Notes: generated from the sequence alone by a model not told the origin. 64,000 bases of DNA from Lacibacter sediminis (GCF_014168535.1 NZ_CP060007.1:992001-1056000); one strand, 5' to 3'. Positions 8,187 to 17,687 are shown, counted from the stretch's first letter. Made by a program: numbers and translations.

Positions 8187-9139
8187 TTAATGTTTTGCAG
8201 GTTATTGTATGATCCGCCAATAAAGAAGCGTGTATAATCTTTATTCGGGTGGAACGGATAATTGCCTTTCAAATGAATCCAGTCTTGCACGCCCCAAAAA
8301 CGACCTTTACGATCGATCATGGAACCGGCGAAGCCCACATCAAAACTTGTATAAGGCCCTGTGCCGATCTTTAACTGGTAGACTGATGTGTTGTAATTAT
8401 TGGGTGTTTCTTTTTTCTTCTGAACGGAATCGCCATATAATGGAACGCTGATGCCAATGATATTCGCCAGTTCATAAAGCAATGGTTTGTAACCTGTGTA
8501 TTGATCATAGCCAAATTCAACACGATTAAAACGTAACGGATGATGAACAAACATGGTACCACCTCCGGTCCAGTAACGATCGAATCCATCAGACAAGCCT
8601 AACAGATTAAACGGAACAGCATCATTGTTATAAGTAACACTTACATCGCCAATAGTTGCAGTGGCCGCACCAAACACCTGGTGCCGACGGTGATTGTTCA
8701 ACAAATAATTAGTGCTTAAGAAAAGTGCATAACGTTGGTTGGTGATGAGATTATAAAAATCACCATTGTGTAATGTGCGTAATTGCTTCACATATTGCAT
8801 GGGTTTGTCAAAACCATATCCAATGGAAAAAGTATTCGTGAAATCGATCTGGTAGTCGCCCACTAAAGGATTAAGACTTGCTCCTACAGTTTTTGTGTAG
8901 ATACTTAATGATGGTCCGTAGTGGATCATATAATGTTGATCATAGGTGCCCATGATGCTCATGGAACCGTAGATACGCAGACCGGGAAATTTTTGTTGCT
9001 TACTGCGGTAGAGCCAGATATTACAGCCAACATTCCCATACACATCTGTCACCCATTTTGATTGGCTGATAACATTGCTTGTTACTACAAGAACAAGCAC
9101 ACATGCAAGCAGATAGTTAAGGTTCTTTCTTAAAGGCAT
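8180..9139 (-). CDS. Hypothetical secreted outer-membrane-like protein
   Basis: The frame is open from a TTG at 9214, but ATG 9139 directly precedes a good signal peptide (MPLRKNLNYLLACVLVLVVT, cleavage after SQS or so), so I use it (319 residues). The mature part is rich in alternating aromatic/polar strands (YMIHYGPSLSIYTKTVG, FSIGYGFDKPM, YTRFFIGGSY), consistent with an outer-membrane beta-barrel or beta-rich surface protein. No family is recognised. It overlaps the downstream lipoprotein gene by 7 nt. Confidence 0.68.
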   Translation of the reverse strand: MPLRKNLNYLLACVLVLVVTSNVISQSKWVTDVYGNVGCNIWLYRSKQQKFPGLRIYGSMSIMGTYDQHYMIHYGPSLSIYTKTVGASLNPLVGDYQIDFTNTFSIGYGFDKPMQYVKQLRTLHNGDFYNLITNQRYALFLSTNYLLNNHRRHQVFGAATATIGDVSVTYNNDAVPFNLLGLSDGFDRYWTGGGTMFVHHPLRFNRVEFGYDQYTGYKPLLYELANIIGISVPLYGDSVQKKKETPNNYNTSVYQLKIGTGPYTSFDVGFAGSMIDRKGRFWGVQDWIHLKGNYPFHPNKDYTRFFIGGSYNNLQNIKW

Positions 9140-9359
9140 GAGGTGTAGGTTGCAGTGATTAATACACACAAGTAAAAACATTTTCTGGAAAAATGAAAGG
9201 GTTAAAACACGCAAGTTTTACACAGTTATTTTACTTGTAAATAAGTTAATCGTAGAATTACGGGGCGATTTCTAAATGAGTGTACGCTGAAATCAATTGA
9301 ATAAATCTCAGAGGAAAGGTTGTATTTATTTAACCATCGTGTTTTCTTACTTTCACAGC

Positions 9360-9788
9360 ATGCAAAGGAAAAAAGCAGATGTAGATGTGGTGCGGGATGT
9401 GTTACAACAAATGGTTTTGGCACGACCTGATTCAACATTTATCAAAAGTCTCGCCTTTCAATACGAGGAACGTGGCGGACTGAGCAAAAAACAACTGGAA
9501 GGCTTGTTACAAAAAGCAATGAAGGTTGCTGAAATACCTGAACATAAATTAGCCACACTCGAAGCCATCATTTTAAAGAAGCCAACCCGTGAACGGGCAG
9601 CAGCATCGGCACCAACAGCTTTTTTTACGAAGGACGAAGCGATAGGAGCGATCATTAATGCCATTCTTGAAAAATATCCTCAACATAAGCAAGTGTTGTT
9701 CCTCAAAGCTAAATATGAGAACAACGAAATTTTATCTCCGGCTGAGATCACCGATCTGAAACGCCTGGAAAAAGTACTGAAGAAATAA
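9360..9788 (+). CDS. Hypothetical helical protein
   Basis: This is a 142-residue protein from ATG 9360; an earlier TTG at 9297 would add an implausible 21-residue extension. It is charged and mostly helical (DVVRDVLQQMVLARPDSTF, then KKQLEGLLQKAMKVAEI), with a low-complexity linker (RERAAASAPTAFF). There is no signal or membrane segment. The sequence gives no catalytic motif and I do not recognise the family. It is convergent with the methyltransferase at 9792, only 3 nt away. Confidence 0.7.
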   Translation: MQRKKADVDVVRDVLQQMVLARPDSTFIKSLAFQYEERGGLSKKQLEGLLQKAMKVAEIPEHKLATLEAIILKKPTRERAAASAPTAFFTKDEAIGAIINAILEKYPQHKQVLFLKAKYENNEILSPAEITDLKRLEKVLKK

Positions 9789-9791
9789 CTG

Positions 9792-10427
9792 CTATTGCTG
9801 CAATACATAAACCGAGCAGGTAACAGCAGGTGTTACGTTTGTAATTGTTTGCTCTTCCCATAGTTTGATGTAGGGCAGCAACCGGTCGATAAATGGTTTT
9901 GCCATCAGCCGTTGTGGTGTTGAAAGTAGAATGGTTGTTCCTTTTTCCAAAAATGAAATGATAACGTTGAATAAAGTTTCGAAAGCCTTTGGTTCATAAT
10001 TAATATCGCTCAACAGCAAAACATCAACCGATAGATCATTGGGAAGATGATTCCAATCGATCATCATTGCTTTGCTGTTTTCCAGTTTGTTTTCTTGAAT
10101 TGATTCCTGCATGAACTCTACTGCTTCAGGAACATAATCGCTGCAAGTAACTTTTGTTGCATGCTGTGCCGCAAGAAGCGAAGGCAAACCCAAGCCTGCA
10201 GCTAATTCAAGTACTGTTTTGTTTTGCAACCAATGAGGTTGAGTTGCGATGAATTCGCAAAGAGCATAGGCCGATGGCCAAACCTGTGCCCAATAGGGTG
10301 CAGGCGTTGATGGATCTGTTTGAAGTTGTTTGGTGAATGCCTGCTGAAGTGCCGATGAGTCTGGTACAAACGCATTGAACCGGTAATCACCAAAATGAAA
10401 TGTTTTAAGAGATGGTTGCAATTCCAT
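9792..10427 (-). CDS. Class I SAM-dependent methyltransferase (METTL/lysine-methyltransferase-like)
   Basis: This 211-residue cytoplasmic protein has SAM motif I as VLELAAGLGLPSLLAA (about residues 68-83), an acidic residue after strand 2 in VTCSDYVPEA, and post-motif segments MMIDWNHLP and VDVLLLSDINYEP. This pattern is that of the Methyltransferase_16 / nicotinamide N-methyltransferase-like group, which includes protein lysine methyltransferases. The substrate cannot be inferred. It lies 22 nt downstream of the acyl-CoA ligase start-to-stop run on the same strand, so co-transcription is likely. Confidence 0.82.
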   Translation of the reverse strand: MELQPSLKTFHFGDYRFNAFVPDSSALQQAFTKQLQTDPSTPAPYWAQVWPSAYALCEFIATQPHWLQNKTVLELAAGLGLPSLLAAQHATKVTCSDYVPEAVEFMQESIQENKLENSKAMMIDWNHLPNDLSVDVLLLSDINYEPKAFETLFNVIISFLEKGTTILLSTPQRLMAKPFIDRLLPYIKLWEEQTITNVTPAVTCSVYVLQQ

Positions 10428-10449
10428 TGCGGCAAAGTAACGGCAACAT

Positions 10450-12093
10450 TTATTCCCAGATCACTTTTCCTTTTTCCAGAAACCAATGCGGATAAAACTG
10501 CTGATGAATTTTTTCTACCTGATTTCGTTTCACTTTCAACGTTGGTGTAAGTAATCCGTTTTCAATGGTCCAGTTTTCTTTCATCACAACTGCTTTTTCC
10601 AAATACTCATATTTTTCTAAAGAAGGATTAATAGCAGCCAGTGATGCCAGTAAACTTTCCTCCACATCTTCTTTTGTTTTCTGTTTGCCAATATCTGATA
10701 ACGTGATCAATGCAATAGGCTGCGGAATACCCATGCCCACCACACAGCATTGTTCAATATCGGCATTGGCCAACAGTTTTGTTTCAATGGGTGATGGAGA
10801 AATGTATTTTCCTTTATCTGTTTTGAACTGGTCTTTTAATCGTCCGGTTACAAACAAATAACCATCGTGATCATATTCGCAGATGTCGCCTGTTTTTAAA
10901 TAACCATCTTCATCAAACAATTCAGCAGTGAGTTCTGGTTCTTTGTAATAGCCTTTGGTATTGCTTACGCTTTTCACCCTTAACTCGCCTTCTTCTGTAA
11001 TCTTTACCTGCAGTCCTTTAAATGGTTTTCCCACTGACCCATGCCTGTAATCGTATGGCCGTTCGAAATGTGCATACACACAATCTTCACTCATGCCCAG
11101 TGCCTGTGTAATTTTTACATCAAGTCTCGCAAACCATTTGAGCAGGTCAACAGAAATAGGAGCGGAGGCACTGTAAATATGCGTAGCTCTAGACAGACCT
11201 AATTTCTGTTTGATGCTTTTCTTTACAATGCCGCTGATGATTGGAATTGATAAAAGCAGGTTGAGTTTTTTCTGTGGAATTTTTTTAAGAATGCCTTCCC
11301 TGAATTTCCCCCAGAGTCTTGGCACGGCAAAGAAAATATGCGGCTGCACTTCAGCTACATTCTTTGCAAATGTTTCAACCGATTCAGCAAATGAAATGAC
11401 ACATACATTATAGATCGAATTCATTTCAATAGCTATCCGTTCGGCAATATGACTGAGAGGCAGGTATGATAGTAAAGCTCTGTGTTTTTCTAAACGAAGT
11501 TCTTCAATAGCTGCATGCATCACCCTGTTGAAATTACCTGCAGTGTGCATCACACCCTTTGGCCGGCCGGTTGTGCCCGATGTATAAATGATCGTCATCA
11601 ATTCATCTTCGTGCCATTGATGTGTGTGTTGAAGTGGTTGATGTTCCTCTATTAATTCACTCCAGTTGTAACGTTCATTTCGTTCGTATGCATCAAAACC
11701 AATACGGATCAGTTCAGGTGGTATGCCATGTTCCTGCGACTTAAAATCATCCAGTTTACCAATGAAAACTGCTTTTGCATCGCTGTGTTCAAGAATCGGT
11801 TGAATGGACGATGCTGTTAATGTCGGATAGATGGGGATGGAAATACAGCCGGCCATCATGATCGCTATGTCCGCCATCATCCAATGCGCACAGTTCTTCG
11901 AAAGAATGGCAATATGTGATCCCTTTGGAAGTTGGAGTGAATGCAATGCTGCAGCAATACGCCTGCTTTCATCAGCTGCCTGTTGCCATGTCCAGGTTGT
12001 CCATTCGCCACGAAAAGGTTGACGCAAAAAAATATCGTTGGGATGGTTTTCTACGTTTAGCAGAAACTGTTGCAGGGGTGTGGATATGGTCAT
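10450..12093 (-). CDS. Long-chain acyl-CoA synthetase (AMP-forming)
   Basis: This 547-residue ANL-superfamily enzyme activates fatty acids to acyl-AMP and then acyl-CoA. The phosphate-binding loop YTSGTTGRPKGVMHTAG lies near residue 170. The adenine/acyl motif region is MSEDCVYAHFERPYDY, the hinge is DGYLKTGDICEYDHDGYL, and the C-terminal domain starts at GRLKDQFKTDKGKYISP. The length and the lack of extra domains fit the FadD15/LACS-type long-chain group. No transmembrane segment is obvious. Its position before a methyltransferase gene says little about substrate. Confidence 0.88.
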   Translation of the reverse strand: MTISTPLQQFLLNVENHPNDIFLRQPFRGEWTTWTWQQAADESRRIAAALHSLQLPKGSHIAILSKNCAHWMMADIAIMMAGCISIPIYPTLTASSIQPILEHSDAKAVFIGKLDDFKSQEHGIPPELIRIGFDAYERNERYNWSELIEEHQPLQHTHQWHEDELMTIIYTSGTTGRPKGVMHTAGNFNRVMHAAIEELRLEKHRALLSYLPLSHIAERIAIEMNSIYNVCVISFAESVETFAKNVAEVQPHIFFAVPRLWGKFREGILKKIPQKKLNLLLSIPIISGIVKKSIKQKLGLSRATHIYSASAPISVDLLKWFARLDVKITQALGMSEDCVYAHFERPYDYRHGSVGKPFKGLQVKITEEGELRVKSVSNTKGYYKEPELTAELFDEDGYLKTGDICEYDHDGYLFVTGRLKDQFKTDKGKYISPSPIETKLLANADIEQCCVVGMGIPQPIALITLSDIGKQKTKEDVEESLLASLAAINPSLEKYEYLEKAVVMKENWTIENGLLTPTLKVKRNQVEKIHQQFYPHWFLEKGKVIWE

Positions 12094-12184
12094 GACAATC
12101 GTTTTGAGTAATCTAATCTACTGAAAATTATTCAGCAGTAACAGAACGATGTATATTAAACCTGTTGACTTGCGTCAGTTATCT

Positions 12185-12226
12185 TACGCAAAGTTCGCAG
12201 AGAAAAGAAGACGCAAAGGAGGGCCG
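12185..12226. repeat. CGCAAAG-word intergenic repeat
   Basis: The spacer 12094-12228 ends in repeated words ACGCAAAG, TTCGCAGAG and ACGCAAAG. The same word occurs singly in other spacers of the window (for example 15564 and 17691). It is non-coding. I see it as a degenerate short-word repeat of the type seen in Bacteroidota intergenic DNA. Confidence 0.4.
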
Positions 12227-12228
12227 TT

Positions 12229-12861
12229 TTATTGTTTGAGAAAACGCAGCTGTTGCTGTTCGCCTTTGCTGTTGCTTGCCTGTAATACGTACTGACCGGA
12301 TGGTAAACTTTGAAGGTTTAATTGCACTTGATTGGTGCCTGCTGATAACTGTTCTTGTCGAACAGTATAACGTTTGCCGCTGATATCCGTAACTGTAAGT
12401 TGTAACCTGTCTGTTTCTGCTGATGAAATACTAAGCACAGCTGTTGAACGTACAAGAGATGGTAACAACGCATTCAATGCAAATCCTTTGCTGCCGTTGA
12501 GTACAGCAACTATGAACGAGTTAACAGAAGTATTGGCGGGAGTAGTAAGTTTAATGCGGTAATAATTGGTTCCTTCACGTCGTTGCAGATCGGTATAATC
12601 AAAAGGTTCAGCACAACGGATCTGGTCGGCAGTAAAACTATGCAGTACGCTGAAGGTTTTATTATCAGCAGAATGCTGTACTTCAAATGCTGCAAAATCT
12701 GATGTGCAGGGGGCCAGCCAACGCAACACATTGTACTGGTTTGTTTTTTGTGCCTGGAAAAATTTCAGTTCGATGGGGAAAGTAAGAAACGGATCATTCG
12801 CCTGCGAAAAGCCGGTGAAAGCTGTAAAAAAGAATACGATGGCGGTGATGGATGTTTTCAT
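12229..12861 (-). CDS. Secreted protein with T9SS type A sorting domain
   Basis: The frame extends to a non-ATG start at 12915, but ATG 12861 opens a clear signal peptide (MKTSITAIVFFFTAFTGFSQ), giving 210 residues. Residues about 35-115 look like a fibronectin-type fold (FEVQHSADNKTFSVLHSF, then TNYYRIKLTTPANT). The last ~65 residues form a typical T9SS C-terminal domain (LTVTDISGKRYTV, LPSGQYVLQASNSKGEQQQ, ending RFLKQ). It should therefore be exported across the outer membrane by the type IX system. Function beyond secretion is not visible. Confidence 0.8.
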   Translation of the reverse strand: MKTSITAIVFFFTAFTGFSQANDPFLTFPIELKFFQAQKTNQYNVLRWLAPCTSDFAAFEVQHSADNKTFSVLHSFTADQIRCAEPFDYTDLQRREGTNYYRIKLTTPANTSVNSFIVAVLNGSKGFALNALLPSLVRSTAVLSISSAETDRLQLTVTDISGKRYTVRQEQLSAGTNQVQLNLQSLPSGQYVLQASNSKGEQQQLRFLKQ

Positions 12862-12978
12862 GCTTCTCAATTTACGAGATAAAGATAGGCAGGGATTCTC
12901 GGGAAAGAAAGTCATGTTAATGACATTAATAATTTTAAACCCACCCCTTTAAACAGTTTCCTGTGTAACATTCTGCTG

Positions 12979-12994
12979 CCCCTCCCGAGAGGGG
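12979..12994. other. CCCCTC/GAGGGG hairpin in spacer
   Basis: CCCCTC (12979-12984) and GAGGGG (12989-12994) pair around CCGA. The motif resembles the CCCCTAAAGGGG-type words at 60805-60816 and 60918-60937. It lies between the TonB receptor stop and the T9SS gene's upstream region; no U-tract follows on either strand, so it is probably a repeat remnant rather than a strong terminator. Confidence 0.35.
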
Positions 12995-13054
12995 ATAAAC
13001 AGTTTGAACGATGCACTAAGGTGATTTAAATTTTACTTTTTGGCATTCACCATT

Positions 13055-15538
13055 CTACCACCTCGCCACAATCTTAAAATTGATCAGCCTTGGCGTTAAA
13101 CGATTGGGAATAGAAAAGATGGTGTTGCTGAAATCTTTAATGAGCAAATAGGAAATGGTATTGGGGCGGTCGATCACATTAAAGATCTCGAGACTTGCCC
13201 AGATATTATTGAACTCACGGAAAGGATTGCGGCTGCGGCGTTTGCTTTTTTCGCCATCGAGCAACAATGCACTGAAACCAAAATCAACACGGATGTATGG
13301 ATCGATCGTTAACGCATTTCTGTACTTGGCGCTATTGGGAATATTGTAAGGAAGATTGGTGCCGTACAAAAAGTTCATGGAGAATTTGAAGTTCTTATTG
13401 GTGGAAAGATAATCCTGGTAGAACATACCAACGCTGAGGAAGCGGTCAGTTGGTCTTCTGATCCAGCCGCCTTGCACTAAGGTGCTGTCGATTGGTTTAT
13501 TCAGCGAATCGAGTTTATAATTATACCACTGATCATTATCTAAATTTTCACGTGTACGCATGATACCAATGCTTACCCAGCTTTCTGCATCTTTCACCAG
13601 CTCGCCAAACAAGCGTGCTTCAATACCTGTTGCATATGCTTTGGCACTGTTGCTGCCGAAATAACGGATACGCACATTGTCTACATCATACGGCACAATA
13701 TCAGTCATGTGTTTATAGTAGGCTTCAGCTTGTAATTTAAACGGACGGTTGCCCCATCCTTTAAAATTATAATCGATACCTGCCACTACCTGCCAACTCT
13801 TTTGTGCTTTTACTGATTCATTTACGGTACCATCATAACGACGTAACTCTCTATAAAATGGTGGTTGATGATAGGCACCTGCAGCAGCACGAAACACAAT
13901 ATCTTTTTTACCAAGAGGCTGCATCGCAAATTGCACACGTGGTTGAATCAATACTTCATTATTGAGTGTATTGTAATTGTAACGAACACCCACCTGCAAG
14001 GTCATGTTCAATGAATCATTCAGAATAATATTATCCTGCACATAACCTGACGTGCGGTAGAAAACAAGATCAGCTTTTGACTTAATAACTTTTGTTAACT
14101 GCAATTGATCAGGATTGAACGGCAACGTATAACCGGCGCTGTCCGTCAATTCCCATTCGTTCAACTTATCAGAAATACTTTGGCGTTCGAGACTGTGTCC
14201 CCATTGAATGAAATGTTTGTCTTTCGACAGGCTACCTTTGTGCGTAGCATTTTGTGTGGAGATGTTTAAACGGTTGCGTGCAAAATTCTGGAATACACCC
14301 GCCCCCAATGGATTTACTATTAAACCAAAGGTTGTGCGACTGCGATCGAAGTCACGCTCACCAAATAAGTAGGCACCTTGTATGTCAAATGATTCTTCTT
14401 CTTTGTTATTGAAATGACTAAGCATCCATTTCAACTTCAGATTCTTTCTTGGTTGATAGGTGGTTGCTATACCAGCCATGGCTGTACTGTAACGGTCACG
14501 CTCAGCACCAGCGAAATAAATATCCAACCCAAGATTTGCTGTAAAGAAAGGAGAGAACACAGAAGCTGTCTGGCTGCTAAATTCAGGATTTAGTTTGAAT
14601 TGCGTGCGTGAGTAATTGCCCATTGCTTCAAACAACCATTTGGTATTTGGTTGCCACGTAATATATCCCTGCACATCATTGCTCGAAGGAACATAATTAC
14701 CTTTTGTCTGCTGACTGCTCAACAGGTTTTGATTGCTGCGGTTTCTTGCACCAACAACAAAACTTACTTTTTCATTTCTTGTTGCTCCCTCAAAATTTAA
14801 ACCTTGTTCCAGCAATGAAACATAAGCAGAACCGCCAAACTTCTTTGGTTGTTTGTATTGAATATCGAGCACACTGCTCATCTTATCACCATACTTCGAT
14901 TGAAAGCCACCATTGTAAAACGTAAGGTTGCGTACCATCTCAGCATTGATAAAACTTAATCCTTCCTGTTGACCTTGACGAACAAGGTAAGGTCGGTACA
15001 CTTCAAAGTCATTTACATAGATCAGGTTCTCGTCATAGTTTCCGCCACGCACGGAGTATTGCGACGAAAGTTCGTTGTTGGAGTTGGTAAATATTTTGAT
15101 CAGTCCTTCTACACCACCAACAGCCGATGGAAGCAGCAAAGCATTTTTTGGATTGAGGCGCATCGCCGACGCTTCGGTACGTATGCGGTTGTCGGTAACT
15201 GTTACTTCCTGCAGTTCTTTGCCACCACGTTCAAGACGGAGAACAATGCGTTCCTGTTCATCATCATTTAAAAAGAAATTCCGTTGCTCATCACGGTAGG
15301 AAGTATAACTGAAAACAAGGGCAAATGCCTTGCCTGCAGGTACTTTAATGCTGAAATAGCCGGAATCGTTGGTGGTTACACCGTTGCTGCGACCAAGAAT
15401 GATCACCGATACCTTCGCAAGCGGGTTTTCATTTTCGTCCAATACCTTACCGGTAACTGTTGCCGATTTCTTTTGGGCGTAGGAAACAGAGGTTGCAAGG
15501 AGGAGCAGGAACAGGAAGCAGGTTTTGGTTGCCTTCAT
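13055..15538 (-). CDS. TonB-dependent outer-membrane receptor with carboxypeptidase-regulatory-like domain
   Basis: The 827-residue product has a signal peptide (about 1-21), then a beta-sandwich CarboxypepD_reg-like domain (about 25-105: ATVTGKVLDENENPLAKVSV, GYFSIKVPAGK). Next come a TonB-box-like LQEVTVTDNR near 110, a plug domain (about 120-240: YSVRGGNYDENLIYVNDFEVY) and a beta-barrel ending in an aromatic terminus (FKIVARW). This domain order is typical of Bacteroidota SusC-related or outer-membrane importers. No SusD-like gene lies beside it, so glycan uptake is not implied; the ligand is unknown. The gene is flanked by spacers and appears monocistronic. Confidence 0.9.
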   Translation of the reverse strand: MKATKTCFLFLLLLATSVSYAQKKSATVTGKVLDENENPLAKVSVIILGRSNGVTTNDSGYFSIKVPAGKAFALVFSYTSYRDEQRNFFLNDDEQERIVLRLERGGKELQEVTVTDNRIRTEASAMRLNPKNALLLPSAVGGVEGLIKIFTNSNNELSSQYSVRGGNYDENLIYVNDFEVYRPYLVRQGQQEGLSFINAEMVRNLTFYNGGFQSKYGDKMSSVLDIQYKQPKKFGGSAYVSLLEQGLNFEGATRNEKVSFVVGARNRSNQNLLSSQQTKGNYVPSSNDVQGYITWQPNTKWLFEAMGNYSRTQFKLNPEFSSQTASVFSPFFTANLGLDIYFAGAERDRYSTAMAGIATTYQPRKNLKLKWMLSHFNNKEEESFDIQGAYLFGERDFDRSRTTFGLIVNPLGAGVFQNFARNRLNISTQNATHKGSLSKDKHFIQWGHSLERQSISDKLNEWELTDSAGYTLPFNPDQLQLTKVIKSKADLVFYRTSGYVQDNIILNDSLNMTLQVGVRYNYNTLNNEVLIQPRVQFAMQPLGKKDIVFRAAAGAYHQPPFYRELRRYDGTVNESVKAQKSWQVVAGIDYNFKGWGNRPFKLQAEAYYKHMTDIVPYDVDNVRIRYFGSNSAKAYATGIEARLFGELVKDAESWVSIGIMRTRENLDNDQWYNYKLDSLNKPIDSTLVQGGWIRRPTDRFLSVGMFYQDYLSTNKNFKFSMNFLYGTNLPYNIPNSAKYRNALTIDPYIRVDFGFSALLLDGEKSKRRSRNPFREFNNIWASLEIFNVIDRPNTISYLLIKDFSNTIFSIPNRLTPRLINFKIVARW

Positions 15539-15584
15539 GGAAGATAAAACTAAGCCTTTCTGCTAAAACGCAAAGCGAAGCAAG

Positions 15585-16037
15585 TTATTTTTTCAGGAAG
15601 AGGTCTTCGTTAGAAATTGTTACCGTATTGCCGTTAACCTTGCAGGAAACAATCTGGTTCATACAATAGACTTTCTGTCCATTCTTAATTCCCGTTTCCT
15701 GAGGTTCTCTAAGGTCGGTAATGTTGTAGGTTATATTGGTTGATGGAATGAAAACCTTATAGTCGAAGCCGGATGGAAGCAATGCATCATTACTGAAATA
15801 AGCATAGCGGATGGTATCGCCGCTTTGACGTAAACCAACAATAGAAGAATCAAAACTGTTTGAACTGATGAGATTGTTGAAGTTGCTTCCCTTTTCGTAA
15901 CGGCTGATGCTGAAACCATGGATCTCAGCTTTTGTGTAGGAAACAAAATTGAGATGCAGGCCGGAAGAGTTGCCACAAGGATAGCTGCAACTGCCGAGCA
16001 GCAGCGATAGGAAAAGTATAAATGACAGCGGTTTCAT
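15585..16037 (-). CDS. Hypothetical lipoprotein
   Basis: The frame can be extended upstream to 16130, but that region carries a 22-bp perfect hairpin, so ATG 16037 is preferred (150 residues). It encodes a lipoprotein signal (MKPLSFILFLSLLLGSC, Cys 17) followed by a beta-rich body (GLHLNFVSYTKAEIHGFSI, DYKVFIPSTNITYNITDL). It ends with short strands (CKVNGNTVTISNEDLFLKK). I recognise no family. Confidence 0.68.
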   Translation of the reverse strand: MKPLSFILFLSLLLGSCSYPCGNSSGLHLNFVSYTKAEIHGFSISRYEKGSNFNNLISSNSFDSSIVGLRQSGDTIRYAYFSNDALLPSGFDYKVFIPSTNITYNITDLREPQETGIKNGQKVYCMNQIVSCKVNGNTVTISNEDLFLKK

Positions 16038-16081
16038 AGAAGGTTGACCTTTTGATCGATCAAAGCGTTGCATTAAAACCA

Positions 16082-16132
16082 GAATGCCGGGAAGACTGAA
16101 AGGCTGTAAACCTTTCAGTCTTCCCGGCATTC
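16082..16132 (-). terminator. Long perfect hairpin abutting the rpe stop codon
   Basis: Arms of 22 bp (16082-16103 and 16111-16132, beginning GAATGCCGGGAAGACTG) pair perfectly around the loop CTGTAAA. The structure begins one base after the rpe stop and is followed on the minus strand by a T-rich tract (CTGGTTTT). It is most simply the rpe terminator, though the stem is far longer than usual and would also protect an RNA end. Confidence 0.75.
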
Positions 16133-16133
16133 A

Positions 16134-16781
16134 TTATATCTTCTTCAACAAGGAAATCATTTCAGTTGGGTTAGGTGCTTTAAACACTGTGTTACCGGCA
16201 ACCAACACATTTGCACCTGCGTCGACAATACTTTTTGCGTTAGCCAGCGTAACGCCACCATCAATTTCAATCTCCACCTTCAATCCTTTTTCATCGATCA
16301 TGTTGCGGAGTTCTTTGATCTTGTTAAGGGTTTGCGGAATAAATGCCTGTCCGCCAAAACCCGGATTCACACTCATCAAACAAACCATATCTATATCAGC
16401 CAATACATCTTTCAATAATGACACAGGTGTGTGCGGATTCAATGCAATGCCGGCTTTCATGCCCAGACCTTTGATCTGTTGAATATTTCGGTGCAGATGT
16501 GTACATGCTTCGTAATGCACGGTGAGAATATCGGCACCGGCTTTTTGAAAAGCTTCTGCATATTTTTCCGGTTCTTCAATCATCAAGTGCACATCACACA
16601 CTTTTGTGGTGGCTTTGCGGAAAAATTCAATGATCATTGGTCCAAAGCTGATGTTGGGTACAAAACGGCCATCCATTACATCGAGGTGATACCAATCGGC
16701 TTCACTGGCATTGAGCATATCACAATCGGCCTGGAGATTAATATAATTGGCGCTTAATAAAGAAGGAGCTACAATCGGCAT
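16134..16781 (-). CDS. rpe: Ribulose-phosphate 3-epimerase
   Basis: This 215-residue TIM-barrel enzyme interconverts ribulose 5-phosphate and xylulose 5-phosphate in the pentose phosphate pathway. Metal and acid-base residues are visible: H32 and D34 in YHLDVMDGRFVPN, His in CDVHLMIE, and Asp in EIEIDGGV. The phosphate-binding MSVNPGFGGQ loop and the VAGNTVF C-terminal loop are also intact. Length is normal. ATG 16781 is preceded by an AT-rich spacer holding the 16826-16862 repeat. Confidence 0.95.
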   Translation of the reverse strand: MPIVAPSLLSANYINLQADCDMLNASEADWYHLDVMDGRFVPNISFGPMIIEFFRKATTKVCDVHLMIEEPEKYAEAFQKAGADILTVHYEACTHLHRNIQQIKGLGMKAGIALNPHTPVSLLKDVLADIDMVCLMSVNPGFGGQAFIPQTLNKIKELRNMIDEKGLKVEIEIDGGVTLANAKSIVDAGANVLVAGNTVFKAPNPTEMISLLKKI

Positions 16782-16825
16782 AGAAAAGTTTATGGTTTGT
16801 TTTTATTAGTTTATAGTTGTTTGTA

Positions 16826-16862
16826 TTCTACTCATCACTCATTATTAATCATTCATCAGCCA
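16826..16862. repeat. ACTCATC-word intergenic repeat
   Basis: The rpe-to-TPR spacer contains CTACTCATCACTCATTATTA then ATCATTCATCAG, a degenerate series of ACTCATC/ATCATTC words. The same family occurs before the RlmK-like gene (48880-48913) and in complement after the PD40 gene (18892-18927). It is non-coding. Confidence 0.5.
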
Positions 16863-17687
16863 TCATTTTACGACTCCCAATCTCTTCAACGCATCTTTTG
16901 CTTCAGCAATACTTTGATCGAGTGCGAGGGAACGTTTATAATTATCTATGGCTTCAGTTGTGCGGTTGAGTTTCTCTTCTGCCTTCGCCATCCAGAAATA
17001 ACCATCTGCAAATTTGTTACTCACATTGGTGCTTTGCGCAAATACTTTATGTGCATCTTCAAATTTTTGCTGATCATAATAGATCAATCCTTTTTCAATG
17101 TAAGCATCCAAGTAAGTATAATCTTCACGGATGATCTGGTTGTAAACAGTCAATGCCTTTGGTGCTTGTTTGATCTTATTATAGTAAGCCGCTTTCACAA
17201 AAAGAATATCACTACGGAATTGTACAGCAGTTGCATCTTTCAATAAGGCATCACACAAAATTTCTGCTTTTTTATTTCCGGTTTCTGCATAAAGCGAGGC
17301 AAGTCGTAACTCGGCTTCGGTAAATAAACCTGCTGCTGCAATTGATTGCTCGTAAGATGCAATGGCATTGGCCGTATCGCCTTTACGCTCCAACGCATCG
17401 GCTTTCATAAAAAGATAAGCCGGGTTGTTGGGTTGTTTTTGCAAAAGCGTTTCAACCTGCGCCAATGCTTTATCGTATTGGTTATTTTGTACTAACTGTT
17501 CTACAAATTGTTCACGGATACTGTCGACCTGTGGTTCCTGTTGCAGCTTATTTTCAAGTTCAGCAATTTTGGAATTGGCAGGAGGATTATTGGTAGCGTC
17601 CTGTCCGTTTTCGGCAGGTTTATCGTTGGTACAGGCGAACAGGCAAAGGCTGGTAAATCCAGTCATCAAAAAGGCTTTCAACTGCAT
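16863..17687 (-). CDS. TPR-repeat lipoprotein
   Basis: The 274-residue product has a lipoprotein signal (MQLKAFLMTGFTSLCLFAC, Cys 19), a charged linker, then tandem tetratricopeptide repeats from about residue 60 to the end. Examples are NNQYDKALAQVETLLQKQPN, KGDTANAIASYEQSIAA and LNRTTEAIDNYKRSLALD, each with the Ala/Gly-Tyr-Ala spacing. TPR lipoproteins serve as interaction scaffolds at the envelope; the partner is unknown. It is divergent from the PD40 gene across 93 nt. On its own strand TAGCTTTG (17692-17699) matches a -7 element but lies too close to ATG for a normal leader. Confidence 0.8.
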   Translation of the reverse strand: MQLKAFLMTGFTSLCLFACTNDKPAENGQDATNNPPANSKIAELENKLQQEPQVDSIREQFVEQLVQNNQYDKALAQVETLLQKQPNNPAYLFMKADALERKGDTANAIASYEQSIAAAGLFTEAELRLASLYAETGNKKAEILCDALLKDATAVQFRSDILFVKAAYYNKIKQAPKALTVYNQIIREDYTYLDAYIEKGLIYYDQQKFEDAHKVFAQSTNVSNKFADGYFWMAKAEEKLNRTTEAIDNYKRSLALDQSIAEAKDALKRLGVVK

